Origin: Omnitrophica WOR_2 bacterium GWF2_43_52
GTDB taxonomy: Bacteria > Omnitrophota > Gorgyraeia > Gygaellales > UBA12090
Direction of reading: 5' to 3'
Assembly: GCA_001805445.1 (NCBI GenBank)
Contig: MHGF01000003.1
Coordinates: 312,429 to 360,027, forward strand
Length of the DNA: 47,599 bases
Under the pieces are notes generated by a model. That model searched no databases and had not been told where the DNA came from. It worked only from the letters and a program-made list of their open reading frames with translations. The translations under genes and the position numbers were made by a program. Position 1 is the first letter of the stretch; each line of letters begins with the position of its first letter. Below, one piece after another: positions 31,016-39,915 of this stretch.

Positions 31016-32695
31016 TTAAAAAAGGATTTTAATGCTTGCCTGGATGGAATAATATTTGTCATCCGCTTTGAATTCTTTTGGACGGCCATCTATTTGCAGA
31101 AACGTAGTATACTGAGGCACAAAATACCACTTCAGTGAAAAAATACTGTTACGCGTCAGCCGGGCGTCAGTCGTAAACTCAAAGAAATAGTACGGCCTGA
31201 AGAGGTAAAACCTGCTCCTTAAATAAAACGCGGAGGCAGGGTCGCCCAACACAAAATGATGGAGATGATTCCCCGAACGATAGCCAACCTTGCACCCCGC
31301 GTTTACCTTATCCGTTACCCCATAGTTTAAACCTAATTGGAAAAAATGAAAATTTTGCGGGGAAACGTCGGCTGCCTGCGAAGAAGTATTACCGGTAAAA
31401 TATGCCCCATATTCGGTCCCGGCCACAAAGTAATCAAGCGGATACATGAATACGCTATAGGGATTAATGATATTTTGCGGGCCGTTGTTGTCATTTTTAT
31501 CCAAATACGTCAGGTCGCGATAATACATAACTTCCGTATAGAGCTGCCCTTGCCGCAGCAGGCTTTTGGTTACCCCTGCTAACGCGTCATCTTCTATAAC
31601 CTTCTTGTTATCATAAAGGTAAGACAAACGTACACCTGGGGTAGCATTGGTATACGTTAACGCCCGCGATGGATATTCTGTTTTGATGCCAGTAGTAGCT
31701 TTTGTCCAGTAGGTGAGTCCTTGATTGATCAATGAAAAATTACAAAACATGGATACTTCGCCGTTGTTCAAAGGGCGGTAACGCAAGGCAAGCGGAAATT
31801 GAAAATTATTGTCTATTTTATATTCACCGTAGAGTTGAGAAAAACCGTTTACGTCTTGCTGCCTAAATTCAAAGGTGTAATCAAACGGCGAGGTATAGCT
31901 TATACCCGATTCAATTTCCAAATTATCGCGCAGGCCATAACGCGCAATTAGCCGAGGCGTAACATGGGGCTCTAAGTGGTGATAATAATTTAAATAGACA
32001 AGGCTTGCTCCTCCGTAATAAGGAGTATTTCGACGCATGACGCCGTTACGATACTCCATCTGGGTTTCAATATTAACCTGCTCATCATCAAGTAACGGCT
32101 GGGTAAACACACTCAAGGTGGATAACGCTCTCTTCTGCTTTTCAAGCCCTAGATAGCGCGCTCCAACTGTAAAATCCTCAAAGTGCGCCCGGATATAACT
32201 GTAGTAGTCCACGCCTTTGGGATAAGGCGCGCTCGTCCAATTAGTTTTCTGGCCTTTTTCCAAAAAAGACGCGGCTACCTCAAAAGGGTCATTTCTGAGC
32301 CGCATCGCAAACGAGTAATCACGAAAATAATCTATGGTGTAACCTTGGACAACGGTAAGTGCCCCTACCGTATTAAAGGTATCCCGTTGAAATTGGGTAA
32401 GTAAAGAGTGGTTAAGGCTTGCCTCAAACTCCGCGCGCTCGGCAACAAAAAAATTTAGTTTTGATTCAAGGGATGAATAATGCAGGTGGGAATTAAACTT
32501 GCCATACAGCGGAGAGGCGTGAAGCCCATATTCCTCATTATCGAAATAGGAATAGTTTTCTTCCCAGAGAATCCCCTTCTGCAAAATCGGATGGTAACGC
32601 CCGCTCAGGTCAGCTGCCTGCAGATGGTTTAAAGATAGAAACAGCAATCCAATAATCAGCGCCAGGCGCATCTTTTTCACTTTTTCACTATTCAT
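31016..32695 (-). CDS. Outer-membrane beta-barrel protein of MacAB-TolC operon
   Basis: About 559 residues from ATG 32695, which overlaps the macB stop by 8 bp; an in-frame upstream extension inside macB is unlikely. A second ATG (32671) would give MRLALIIGLLFLSLNHLQA as signal peptide; either start yields one. The rest is rich in Tyr/Phe/Asn amphipathic strands (LRNDPFEVAASFLEKGQ, YRSGNHLHHFVLGD) and ends SIQASIKILF with a terminal Phe. It is predicted to be an outer-membrane barrel. No family recognised. It is the fourth gene of tolC-macA-macB-barrel and may work with the exporter. Confidence 0.8.
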   Translation of the reverse strand: MNSEKVKKMRLALIIGLLFLSLNHLQAADLSGRYHPILQKGILWEENYSYFDNEEYGLHASPLYGKFNSHLHYSSLESKLNFFVAERAEFEASLNHSLLTQFQRDTFNTVGALTVVQGYTIDYFRDYSFAMRLRNDPFEVAASFLEKGQKTNWTSAPYPKGVDYYSYIRAHFEDFTVGARYLGLEKQKRALSTLSVFTQPLLDDEQVNIETQMEYRNGVMRRNTPYYGGASLVYLNYYHHLEPHVTPRLIARYGLRDNLEIESGISYTSPFDYTFEFRQQDVNGFSQLYGEYKIDNNFQFPLALRYRPLNNGEVSMFCNFSLINQGLTYWTKATTGIKTEYPSRALTYTNATPGVRLSYLYDNKKVIEDDALAGVTKSLLRQGQLYTEVMYYRDLTYLDKNDNNGPQNIINPYSVFMYPLDYFVAGTEYGAYFTGNTSSQAADVSPQNFHFFQLGLNYGVTDKVNAGCKVGYRSGNHLHHFVLGDPASAFYLRSRFYLFRPYYFFEFTTDARLTRNSIFSLKWYFVPQYTTFLQIDGRPKEFKADDKYYSIQASIKILF

Positions 32696-34649
32696 ATCGC
32701 AGCGCTTCGATAGGGTTAAGCCGCGCGGCCTGGCGGGCGGGCCAGAGGCCAAAGACGACCCCGACAACGAATGAGAAAATTGACGCGAGGAGAATAGAAA
32801 AAAGCGAAACCTGAATTGCCCATCCGGCGATTGCAACCATAAGCATCGCGATAAAGAAGCCTAGGCCAATCCCCAAGCCGCCGCCGATTAACGAAAGAAG
32901 CACAGACTCACAGAGAAACTGCATGAGAATATCACCTTCAGCCGCGCCAATTGCCTTACGCAGCCCTATTTCCCGGGTGCGCTCGGTCACCGCGACCAGC
33001 ATTATGTTCATAATCCCTATACCGCCTACCAATAACGAAATAGCGGCAATAGAACCGAGCAAAATACGCATAGTTTTGGTAGTAGTTTCCAGGGCGCTGC
33101 GGATATCGGCCATATTGCGGATCTGAAAAGAATCTTCTTGTTCCTTGCTAAGGCGATGCTGCCTTTTTATAAGCGCGCTTATTGCCTCCTGCGTTTCTTC
33201 CAGTAAATCGGGAGCCACGGCCTCCACATAAATCGTATCATAATAATCCTTGCCAAAGAGCCGGTTCATGGCAGTAGTAACCGGAATCACGACAATATCA
33301 TCCTGGTCGCGCCAGGTGCTGGCACCCTTGGCCGGCAAGACCCCGATTACTTTAAAATTAATTAAATTAATTTTTATAGTTTCGCCGAGAGGATTGTTTT
33401 CCCCAAAAAGCTCTTTGGCAACAGTCGCCCCCAGAAGGGCCACCTTCTCTTGCGCCTTAAGCTCCTGTTCGTTAAAAAAACGGCCGGCCTCCGGCGTGGC
33501 CGCGCGAATGCTCTCATAAGCAACCCCTGTTCCTTCCACCTGGGTATTCCAGTTCTTATTCGCGTAGACCAGCTGGGCCCTGCCTACTACCGAGGGAGTA
33601 ACGACTTTTACTATGCCGCTTAAACTTGAGATCGCGTTCACATCAGCAATAGTAAAACGGGTAACTGCCCCTGCCTCAAGAGCTACTCCCTGTATTTTGG
33701 CGGACCCCGGCCGGATAACCAGAAGATTCGCGCCTAACGAAGATAAACGCTTTTCAATAGAGGCTTTGGCACCCTCGCCTAACGCCAACATCGCGATTAC
33801 CGCGGCCACACCAATAAGAATCCCTAAAATAGAAAGAATAGACCGCAGAGGATGAGAAAACATGGCTATGCATGCCTGTTTTACATAATCCAGAAGCTTC
33901 ATTCCGCCTAAACCCTGAGCAGCCTGAGATGATATGCCTGGCGCGGAAACAGTGTTAATGATTTTATTTTCAACATAGGGTACAAAAGTTTCATCAGAGA
34001 TAATCTTTCCATCCCGGACATAAATGATACGCTTCGCGCAAGAAGCCACCTCTTTTTCGTGCGTTACAATAATCACGGTTTTTCCTTCATCATTCAGGCG
34101 CTTTAAGATGGCGATTATCTCTTCCTGACTCTTTGAATCAAGATTCCCTGTCGGCTCATCCGCGAGGATAATACGCGGGTCGTTAACCAGCGCCCTGGCG
34201 ATAGCCACACGCTGCTGCTGGCCACCGGAGAGCTCGTTTGGCCGGTGAGCAGCGCGGTCGCTCAAGCCAACCAAAGCTATTTTCTCTTTTGCCGTATCTC
34301 TAAGGTGCCCCTTGCCGCCATAGATAAGCGGTAACATTACATTCTCCAAAGCGGACATTCTCGGCAGTAAATGGAATTGCTGAAAAATAAACCCTACTAC
34401 CCTGTTTCTTAGCGCGGACAGTTGGCCTCCGGATAACGCGGTCAAATCCGAACCCTCAAAATAATAAGCGCCATCGTCGGGACGGTCCAATAAACCAATG
34501 ATGTGCATGAGCGTGGATTTTCCCGAGCCGGAAGGCCCCATAATGGCGATAAATTCTCCCTTTGAGATTTTTAGCGACACACCCGCTAAGGCATATACTT
34601 CAGTGTTACCCATCATATAGGTTTTATGAATATTTTTAAGCTCTATCAT
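32688..34649 (-). CDS. macB: MacB-type ABC transporter (ATPase-permease fusion)
   Basis: 653 residues, typical MacB length. The ATPase half (1-225) has Walker [10 protein letters not shown] (38-46), signature LSGGQQQR (140-147), Walker B IILADEPT (160-167) and H-loop VTHE. The permease half has one transmembrane helix near 275, a large periplasmic MacB_PCD domain and an FtsX-like three-helix end ([31 protein letters not shown]). It exports macrolides, peptides or lipoprotein-like substrates together with MacA and TolC. The start overlaps the macA stop (ATGA type). Confidence 0.93.
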   Translation of the reverse strand: MIELKNIHKTYMMGNTEVYALAGVSLKISKGEFIAIMGPSGSGKSTLMHIIGLLDRPDDGAYYFEGSDLTALSGGQLSALRNRVVGFIFQQFHLLPRMSALENVMLPLIYGGKGHLRDTAKEKIALVGLSDRAAHRPNELSGGQQQRVAIARALVNDPRIILADEPTGNLDSKSQEEIIAILKRLNDEGKTVIIVTHEKEVASCAKRIIYVRDGKIISDETFVPYVENKIINTVSAPGISSQAAQGLGGMKLLDYVKQACIAMFSHPLRSILSILGILIGVAAVIAMLALGEGAKASIEKRLSSLGANLLVIRPGSAKIQGVALEAGAVTRFTIADVNAISSLSGIVKVVTPSVVGRAQLVYANKNWNTQVEGTGVAYESIRAATPEAGRFFNEQELKAQEKVALLGATVAKELFGENNPLGETIKINLINFKVIGVLPAKGASTWRDQDDIVVIPVTTAMNRLFGKDYYDTIYVEAVAPDLLEETQEAISALIKRQHRLSKEQEDSFQIRNMADIRSALETTTKTMRILLGSIAAISLLVGGIGIMNIMLVAVTERTREIGLRKAIGAAEGDILMQFLCESVLLSLIGGGLGIGLGFFIAMLMVAIAGWAIQVSLFSILLASIFSFVVGVVFGLWPARQAARLNPIEALRYE

Positions 34650-35629
34650 CGCGTGTTTTCCCGGGGACTGGGCCTTCTCTGCGGCATAAAAGGATTAGTG
34701 CCTCCCTCATCAGCCTTAGGCAGGGCATAGCGCTTGGTTTTAATTACTACCACATCATCCTTACCTAAACCGGAGATAACTTCAACTTTCTTATCTTCTG
34801 AAATTCCAATTATAACACTGCGCTTCGTAAGGCTTACGCTTTGGCTATCTTTAACCATCACAAAGCTCTGCCCCTTCTCGCTCACTATAGCTTCTAAAGG
34901 AATCAGCAACGCATCTTCTTTGCCGCCTACAATAAAGGTTACACCAGCGTTCATTCCGGAACGGAAGAATTCAGGCAGTTCTTTGGTCCGTAAATCCACT
35001 TCGTAGATAGTGACATTATTAATGGTCTTTGACTCATAATAAATATGTTCAACCGTTGCCTTTATCTTTGTATCAGGGTAGGCGTCGAGGACTACCTGGG
35101 CATCCTGTCCCAATCTAACTTTTCCGATATCCGTTTCATCAACCTGTGAGCGCACAATCAATTGGTCAGATAATACGATAACCGCGTCATTGGCGGTAAA
35201 GGTTTGGCCGGCCTGTGTCTTTGCCACAATAACCTCGCCGTCAATAGGCGAAATCAAAGGAATCGCCTTATAGGCTTCTTTCCAATAGCTCAAAGATTCC
35301 TCCCCTTGTCCCCGCGCCGCGTCAAGGAGTGCCGCGCGTTCTGTTGAGCTCATCCAGGCGATAACCTGGCCTGCCTTTACTTTTTCACCTTCTCTGACAA
35401 GAATTTCATCAAGCCTTCCGCTCACCGGAGGCTTTACTTCAAGCCTGTTTTTAGGCAACACTGTCCCTGTCGTAGTAATGGTAGCCTTTATGGCGCCTAT
35501 AGTTGGCGTAACCTCATTAGTTATTTCATTCTCGGACGCCCGAGGCTTCATGCGATAATAAAAAAATAGCGCCAGCGCTGCCGCAATCAGAAAAACAATC
35601 ACTACTGCCTTTGGTATTTTATTGCGCAT
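34646..35629 (-). CDS. macA: MacA-like periplasmic adaptor (HlyD family)
   Basis: 327 residues from ATG 35629, overlapping the tolC-like stop by 11 bp; the open frame extends upstream inside the other gene and is ignored. One N-terminal membrane anchor (about 7-25) is followed by the lipoyl/barrel-sandwich domain VKPPVSGRLDEILVREGEKVKAGQVIAWM and SPIDGEVIVAKTQAGQTF, and a beta-barrel domain. The alpha-hairpin is unusually short (about 25 residues: SSTERAALLDAARGQG...YWKEAYK), so contact with TolC may differ from classical MacA. It bridges MacB and the outer-membrane channel. Confidence 0.9.
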   Translation of the reverse strand: MRNKIPKAVVIVFLIAAALALFFYYRMKPRASENEITNEVTPTIGAIKATITTTGTVLPKNRLEVKPPVSGRLDEILVREGEKVKAGQVIAWMSSTERAALLDAARGQGEESLSYWKEAYKAIPLISPIDGEVIVAKTQAGQTFTANDAVIVLSDQLIVRSQVDETDIGKVRLGQDAQVVLDAYPDTKIKATVEHIYYESKTINNVTIYEVDLRTKELPEFFRSGMNAGVTFIVGGKEDALLIPLEAIVSEKGQSFVMVKDSQSVSLTKRSVIIGISEDKKVEVISGLGKDDVVVIKTKRYALPKADEGGTNPFMPQRRPSPRENTR

Positions 35630-36911
35630 ATTCCAGTGTTTCTCCTTTCGCCTGAATCCAGCCTGCCTCAAACAGTAACGCGTCTGCCTGGGCATCGAGA
35701 TAACTTTTCTTGGCTGCCACCAAAGTATTCTCAATGATAATCCAGTCATCAAAACTGATAAAACCCGCCGCGTACTGCGCTTCGGCTATCTTAGAACGTT
35801 CTTTCGCGGCCTCAAGAGACTTACGCCGCACCTCAACGGTTTCAATCGCGTCCTGTAAACCTGCCCAGGCTTGCGCTAAATTTACGATGGCAGTATTTCT
35901 TACGCTCATTTCATCCGCCTCTAATTGACGGTAGCGCGCCTTAGCCTGGGAAACCTGGGCAAACTGCAAGCCGCCTTCAAAAAGAGGCATAGTAACGCTT
36001 AGCCCAAGATTCCATTGGTCGTTTTCAGGAGGCCACTGCGCGCTCTTTTTCTGCGCCCCCGCGCTCGCGGAGAGTTCCGGATAAAAATCGCCATAAGCCG
36101 AATTAAGGCCGAATAACGCGGAATTCTTCTTAGCAATCGCCTCAAGCAGTGAAGGATTGTTTGTAACTAATTCCTCAAAATCCGGTTTAGCCCGCACAGT
36201 ATCGGAAACCGTAAAATCGCCCTTAACCGCTACAGCCATAAATTCCTTACGCCCCATCTCTTTGACAACCTGCCTTTGGGCAAATTCCACATTTCTCCTG
36301 GCCTGGGAAAGCTCGAAATTTGCTTCCGCGAGATTTGCCTCTGCCGTCAAGAGCGCTCCTTTATGCTCTAATCCTGACTGATAACGCAAGGTAATCAATA
36401 TCAGGCTGTTTCTGCGGATTTTTACAATATCTTCGGCCACTCCTGTCAACTCCTGCGCCTTCAATAAAGCGACAAACGCGCTACGCAGATTCAGCCTTAC
36501 GCCTGATGAGGTAAAACGATACGCCTGGCGCGCGGCCTCTATATTCTGAGATGCTGCCTTTACTTCTTGAATGCTTTTTGAACCGTCAAAAATGAGTTGT
36601 GAACCGCTCACTCCGTAAGTATATGAATCACTGGTGGAGCTGGTAGTAATTCCGGAACTGCTGGTAGTGCTTGTTTTTGAAGTAGACCCAGCCACATTCG
36701 CGCTGATTTGAGGGTAAAGGGCGCTGGCTGTTATGTCCTTACCTGCCTTTTGTATATTGATATCTTCCTCTGCCGAGATTAAATCCGGGTTATTTTTATG
36801 AGTTTCCTTAAGACAATCACCCCAGGTGATAATCTCCTGCGCGCGCGCTGGCCTATGGCCTCCACAGCTAAAAATTAAAAGTGCCGCCAGAATCTTTAAT
36901 GTAGGTATCAT
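35619..36911 (-). CDS. TolC family outer-membrane efflux channel
   Basis: 430 residues. A signal peptide of about 24 residues ends ARA. Two OEP repeats carry the long alpha-helical hairpins (for example AQELTGVAEDIVKIRRNSL and AQAWAGLQDAIETVEVRRKSLEAAKERS) and beta segments rich in Ser/Thr (AGSTSKTSTTSSSGITTSS). It forms the trimeric tunnel across the outer membrane for the MacAB-type pump encoded next. First gene of a four-gene operon. The 34-bp box at 37014-37047 lies upstream, with TATAGA about 85 bp before the start. Confidence 0.93.
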   Translation of the reverse strand: MIPTLKILAALLIFSCGGHRPARAQEIITWGDCLKETHKNNPDLISAEEDINIQKAGKDITASALYPQISANVAGSTSKTSTTSSSGITTSSTSDSYTYGVSGSQLIFDGSKSIQEVKAASQNIEAARQAYRFTSSGVRLNLRSAFVALLKAQELTGVAEDIVKIRRNSLILITLRYQSGLEHKGALLTAEANLAEANFELSQARRNVEFAQRQVVKEMGRKEFMAVAVKGDFTVSDTVRAKPDFEELVTNNPSLLEAIAKKNSALFGLNSAYGDFYPELSASAGAQKKSAQWPPENDQWNLGLSVTMPLFEGGLQFAQVSQAKARYRQLEADEMSVRNTAIVNLAQAWAGLQDAIETVEVRRKSLEAAKERSKIAEAQYAAGFISFDDWIIIENTLVAAKKSYLDAQADALLFEAGWIQAKGETLEYAQ

Positions 36912-37013
36912 TAACTTTTAGAAACAAAAATTCCTTGGTTTTAAGAAATAATTACCCCTCTATTTTATCAACTTTACCATCAAAATATGCATCCTTAAGC
37001 CCTTATTCTATAC

Positions 37014-37047
37014 TGCCACTAGTTAACAAACAGGTTAAAATAAGGTA
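37014..37047. repeat. 34-bp exact repeat box, copy 1 (upstream of tolC-macAB)
   Basis: The segment starting TGCCACTAGTTAACAAACAG and ending TAAGGTA is identical to 46609-46642. Minus strand contains TTAAC-CTGTTT-GTTAA, a dyad, and the box ends one base before TATAGA. Candidate regulator site or unusual promoter. Confidence 0.8.
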
Positions 37048-37114
37048 AAATATGGCTCAAGGGGCAAAGCCTCCAAAAAGGAGCTCAGAGAAAAAGGGGC
37101 CATCCTTGATTATT

Positions 37115-38125
37115 CTATTTCTTAACCGCTAAAACAAGCGGGGAGACCGAAGGAGCCTTATCCAATATTTTTACCTGCCTAAATCCGGTGCTATGAAGCC
37201 AGCGCTTTAATTCAACGGTTGTAAACACATCCCCTTGATTCGTATTTACCAGCATATTTAACGCGAAAAGCAGCGGCATGAGCGGCCCGGCCTTATCTTT
37301 ATCCAGCAAAAACTCTGCAATAAGAAGAACGCCTCCTTTTTTAAGGGCGCGAAATGATTTTTTAAGGAGCCGCTGTGTATATATTTTCCCTTCGCTATGG
37401 CATATATGGCCTAAGATGATCAATCCGTAACGCTCTTTACCGAAATCTATCCTGCGCAAATCACCTTTGATATAGTTATACCTGTCGCTGAGGTTGAACC
37501 TGTTTACGTATTCGCGCGTAACTTTAAGCACTTCTGGAAAATCAAGCGCGCGTAACCTGGCTGTCGTAAACTCTTCGGCGATAGCGATACTCCAAACGCC
37601 TGAACCGGCTGCCACATCCAAGATATCGGAAATTTTCATATGATTTCTTTTTAAATATAACGCCGCGTACTTTGCGCAGGGATAATTCATCTGGAAAAGC
37701 CCCCGCACAAGTACGGGAAAATAATCCTCCGCATCTTCTTTTTCATCTACGGCGGTATAAGGCTTGCCGCTACGGACACACTGCGCAAGATGAAGCCAGA
37801 TCTTACTCAATTCCATGGCATGCAGGCTCATATCTCCCAAATAACCCGGCTTTCCGCGCACCAGAAATTCACTGGATTCAGGACTAAGGTTAAAAAATCC
37901 GGCCTTATCTTTAGCCAAGAGACCAAGCCCTGCCAGCGCGTTAAGGAGCATCTCCATCCCGCGCCGGCTACTCTTTGCTGCTTTTGAGACCTGATCAACG
38001 GTTTTTTTACCGCTGGCAATATGCGTAAATACTTCCAGCTCTACCCCGGCAGCCAATACGCTGGTCTTTGCATAAGCCCAATGCATATCTAATATTTTCT
38101 CCGGCAGTACTTTTTTATTATTCAT
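37115..38125 (-). CDS. SAM-dependent O-methyltransferase family 2-like
   Basis: 336 residues. An N-terminal winged-helix dimerisation domain (about 15-100: ELEVFTHIASGKKTVDQVSKAAKSS, LLNALAGLGLLAKDKAGFFNLSPES) is followed by a Rossmann methyltransferase domain with DILDVAAGSGVWSIAIAE (SAM loop) and LRALDFPEV. LIILGHICHSEG replaces the usual acidic/His motif region. The organisation matches plant-type O-methyltransferases and bacterial BchU/CrtF-like enzymes that methylate small hydroxylated molecules; the acceptor is unknown. Single gene upstream of tolC, separated by 203 bp. Confidence 0.9.
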   Translation of the reverse strand: MNNKKVLPEKILDMHWAYAKTSVLAAGVELEVFTHIASGKKTVDQVSKAAKSSRRGMEMLLNALAGLGLLAKDKAGFFNLSPESSEFLVRGKPGYLGDMSLHAMELSKIWLHLAQCVRSGKPYTAVDEKEDAEDYFPVLVRGLFQMNYPCAKYAALYLKRNHMKISDILDVAAGSGVWSIAIAEEFTTARLRALDFPEVLKVTREYVNRFNLSDRYNYIKGDLRRIDFGKERYGLIILGHICHSEGKIYTQRLLKKSFRALKKGGVLLIAEFLLDKDKAGPLMPLLFALNMLVNTNQGDVFTTVELKRWLHSTGFRQVKILDKAPSVSPLVLAVKK

Positions 38126-38170
38126 AATTTTATTACCTCACATTATAAGAGGCGTTTTCTTTCTCGCTGT

Positions 38171-38407
38171 TCAATAGTTAAACAGATCCTTAAGCCGGTA
38201 CTGTCTGCCCGCGGCTTTGTTCAGCGCGTTGAGGACTTTGCGCTGGATATTCGGGGTCAGCCGCCTGCCCCTAACTGCCCTACTGACCATTTTATGGGTA
38301 AGCTGCTCAGTAGAGCTACTGACCAGGGAATTAGGCTTAAGCCCATGTTCAGCTATGAGTTTCGCGACCGGTTGCGGGCCTAGATCATATTCGGTAGTAT
38401 TATTCAC
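38171..38407 (-). CDS. Small conserved DNA-binding-like protein
   Basis: 78 residues from GTG 38407. Core PVAKLIAEHGLKPNSLVSSSTEQLTHKMVSRAVRGRRLTPNIQRKVLNALNKAAGRQYRLKDLFNY has predicted helices with the pattern of a small helix-turn-helix fold. Similar proteins occur in Omnitrophota and deltaproteobacteria-like genomes (from memory), uncharacterised. The GTG overlaps the stop of a truncated GIY-YIG ORF (TTGTGA), and no strong Shine-Dalgarno sequence is seen. Confidence 0.72.
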   Translation of the reverse strand: MNNTTEYDLGPQPVAKLIAEHGLKPNSLVSSSTEQLTHKMVSRAVRGRRLTPNIQRKVLNALNKAAGRQYRLKDLFNY

Positions 38408-38508
38408 AATGACTCATCAGAGGTCGCCCATTTCTTGGGAAGGTTGGCGATAACTCCGGGATAGAGTGTCTTGTCGCGGCATTCGATTATGTAGACGTGC
38501 CAGGGCAT
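38404..38508 (-). pseudogene. Truncated GIY-YIG protein gene
   Basis: 34-codon ORF MPWHVYIIECRDKTLYPGVI... matches the start of GIY-YIG proteins (compare MPWFLYIVECSDESLYTGIT at 8972-9220). The YTG motif has decayed to YPG, and TGA follows soon after at 38404-38406. No continuation is found downstream. A degraded or deleted copy; its TGA overlaps the next gene's GTG. Confidence 0.65.
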
Positions 38509-38643
38509 GAAAGGCAAGTTACTCCGAGATCTGTATGTTCTACCTGTAAGGCGAGGGAATCGTAATAGAGTGAGGAAAGTATTATTGCCAATTCCAACCC
38601 TACCCTGACGAGAATACTAAAACACCTCTCTAAAACAATACTA
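38509..38643. other. Non-coding gap
   Basis: Between the truncated GIY-YIG ORF and the HEPN gene stop. No gene, strong hairpin or promoter recognised. Confidence 0.4.
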
Positions 38644-39111
38644 TTAAAACCTAAAATTACCTTGAGGATTTTCTTTTTGCACTATTCCTATTATCAGCCT
38701 GACAAACTCCTCTGCCGTACGCAAGGACTCGACCGCCTCGGTACGCGAAATAGTTGTGTCTATCTCGTAAGTAAAAATATTCCGCTTCCTGCGCATCCGG
38801 TCAAAACGCTCAATTATCCCGACATATTCTTTTCCAAGGGCCTCACCCATAAACCGCACCACTGTCTTATGCTGATACCCGTTAGACGGCCTAAAACCCT
38901 TCAAGAGCATAAAACCTCTTGCCGCCCTAAGCATGGCAAGATAGGCAACGGTATAAGTAATCCCTTCGTCAATCTTTAAGTTAGCCTTGGAGGCTAAAAG
39001 GTCCTTTGTACTGCGCTTGAGAAGTTTTTCTACCGCAGATACAGAAGATTTCTGCTTTTGAATCAAACCTCCGGCCAAAGATTCGCTTATAAATTTATCA
39101 TACGTCATCAT
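38644..39111 (-). CDS. HEPN-domain toxin of MNT-HEPN pair
   Basis: 155 residues, all-helical. TYTVAYLAMLRAARGFMLLKGFRP and the C-terminal FDRMRRKRNIFTYEID are typical of HEPN proteins. The Rx4-6H RNase motif appears as RNIFTY (Arg110, Asn111, Tyr115), that is, with Tyr in place of His. It forms a toxin-antitoxin unit with the overlapping nucleotidyltransferase (14-bp overlap; ATG 39111 or 39108). In studied pairs HEPN is an RNase toxin silenced by AMPylation from its MNT partner; here that is by analogy. Confidence 0.87.
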   Translation of the reverse strand: MMTYDKFISESLAGGLIQKQKSSVSAVEKLLKRSTKDLLASKANLKIDEGITYTVAYLAMLRAARGFMLLKGFRPSNGYQHKTVVRFMGEALGKEYVGIIERFDRMRRKRNIFTYEIDTTISRTEAVESLRTAEEFVRLIIGIVQKENPQGNFRF

Positions 39112-39670
39112 TATTTCCTATAAGCATTATTTTAGGATTCCCAAGGAGATCCATAATAAATGAATCTTTTTTCTTTTTTTTCTTTTTGTATTCTTCCCGG
39201 CTGAAAATCGTATAATTAACTTCTCTTTTTATGGTATTTTCTATCTTGTTCAACTGCCGGATAAGCTGCCCCTCATCAATATCCCCTATAAGAAATACAT
39301 CCACGTCGCTTTTTGCCTTTTCCTTCTGCTTAGCGAAAGATCCGTAGATAAAAGCCCCCTTAACGCCTTTTAGCTTTAAAACAGCTTCCTTAATAAGCCC
39401 TTCGATGCCAATAGTTTTACGCACGATGCTCTTTAACTCATCAAAAAGCGGATAAGCGGTATTAAGGCGGAAATAAACAAGATTTCCTTTTTTCTCAGAA
39501 AGAAAAACCCCTTCCTCTTCTAACCGGAGGAGTTCTTTACGAACAATACTTACCGGGATATCCAGCTTCCGTTCAAGCTCCCTAAGATAAAATAAGCTCT
39601 CGGGGTTAGTGAAATAAAGCTGAAAGATAGCCGAACGCGCCTTTGATTTGAATAATCTATATATATCCAT
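39098..39670 (-). CDS. HTH-MNT antitoxin (nucleotidyltransferase with N-terminal winged helix)
   Basis: 190 residues. The N-terminal winged helix (about 1-75: FYLRELERKLDIPVSIVRKELLRLEEEGVFLSEKKGNLVYFRLN) reads like an ArsR-type DNA-binding domain. The nucleotidyltransferase domain carries GSFAKQKEKAKSDVDVFLIG (Gly110-Ser111, Asp122, Asp124). Lys165-171 form a run of about seven lysines encoded by an A-rich tract. Fusion of a DNA-binding domain to the antitoxin fits direct autorepression at the two palindromic operators upstream (39672-39715). Coupled to the HEPN toxin by a 14-bp overlap. Confidence 0.9.
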   Translation of the reverse strand: MDIYRLFKSKARSAIFQLYFTNPESLFYLRELERKLDIPVSIVRKELLRLEEEGVFLSEKKGNLVYFRLNTAYPLFDELKSIVRKTIGIEGLIKEAVLKLKGVKGAFIYGSFAKQKEKAKSDVDVFLIGDIDEGQLIRQLNKIENTIKREVNYTIFSREEYKKKKKKKDSFIMDLLGNPKIMLIGNNDDV

Positions 39671-39671
39671 A

Positions 39672-39715
39672 TTGTAACCTCTTTAGGTTACAATTGTAAT
39701 ATATACAGGTTACAA
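39672..39715 (-). promoter_or_regulatory. Two abutting 22-bp operators of the MNT-HEPN operon
   Basis: Operator 1 (39672-39693) is a perfect palindrome TTGTAACCT-CTTT-AGGTTACAA. Operator 2 (39694-39715) directly adjoins it with the same 9-4-9 geometry: TTGTAATAT-ATAC-AGGTTACAA, six of nine arm positions conserved on the left. Operator 2 fills the promoter spacer and -10; operator 1 covers the transcription start region up to the ATG. Confidence 0.88.
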
Positions 39716-39721
39716 TGTCAA
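39693..39721 (-). promoter_or_regulatory. Promoter of MNT-HEPN operon, TTGACA-17-TACAAT
   Basis: TTGACA at 39716-39721, 17-bp spacer, TACAAT at 39693-39698. Confidence 0.88.
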
Positions 39722-39915
39722 ATTATTTTTTTGCGGTATTTCACAATTGGGGGGGCCACAACGCCTATTTCTCTTTCTTCTTGCACCCTGCCCTCTTTAT
39801 ACTGCCACGACTGCCTCATATAAATACTTCTGAAACTCAATAAAAGCAGTGCGGATATTTTCAACTCCGCCCAACATTTATTCTGCGTCGCGGATGCCTG
39901 ATATTTTAGAGTCGA
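39722..39915. other. Gap without a convincing gene
   Basis: A 78-codon frame (39718-39954) crosses both the MNT promoter and the transposase end repeats and has no ribosome site, so it is not accepted. A short frame MLGGVENIRTAFIEF...AVVAV near 39790-39870 may be a gene remnant. Confidence 0.35.
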
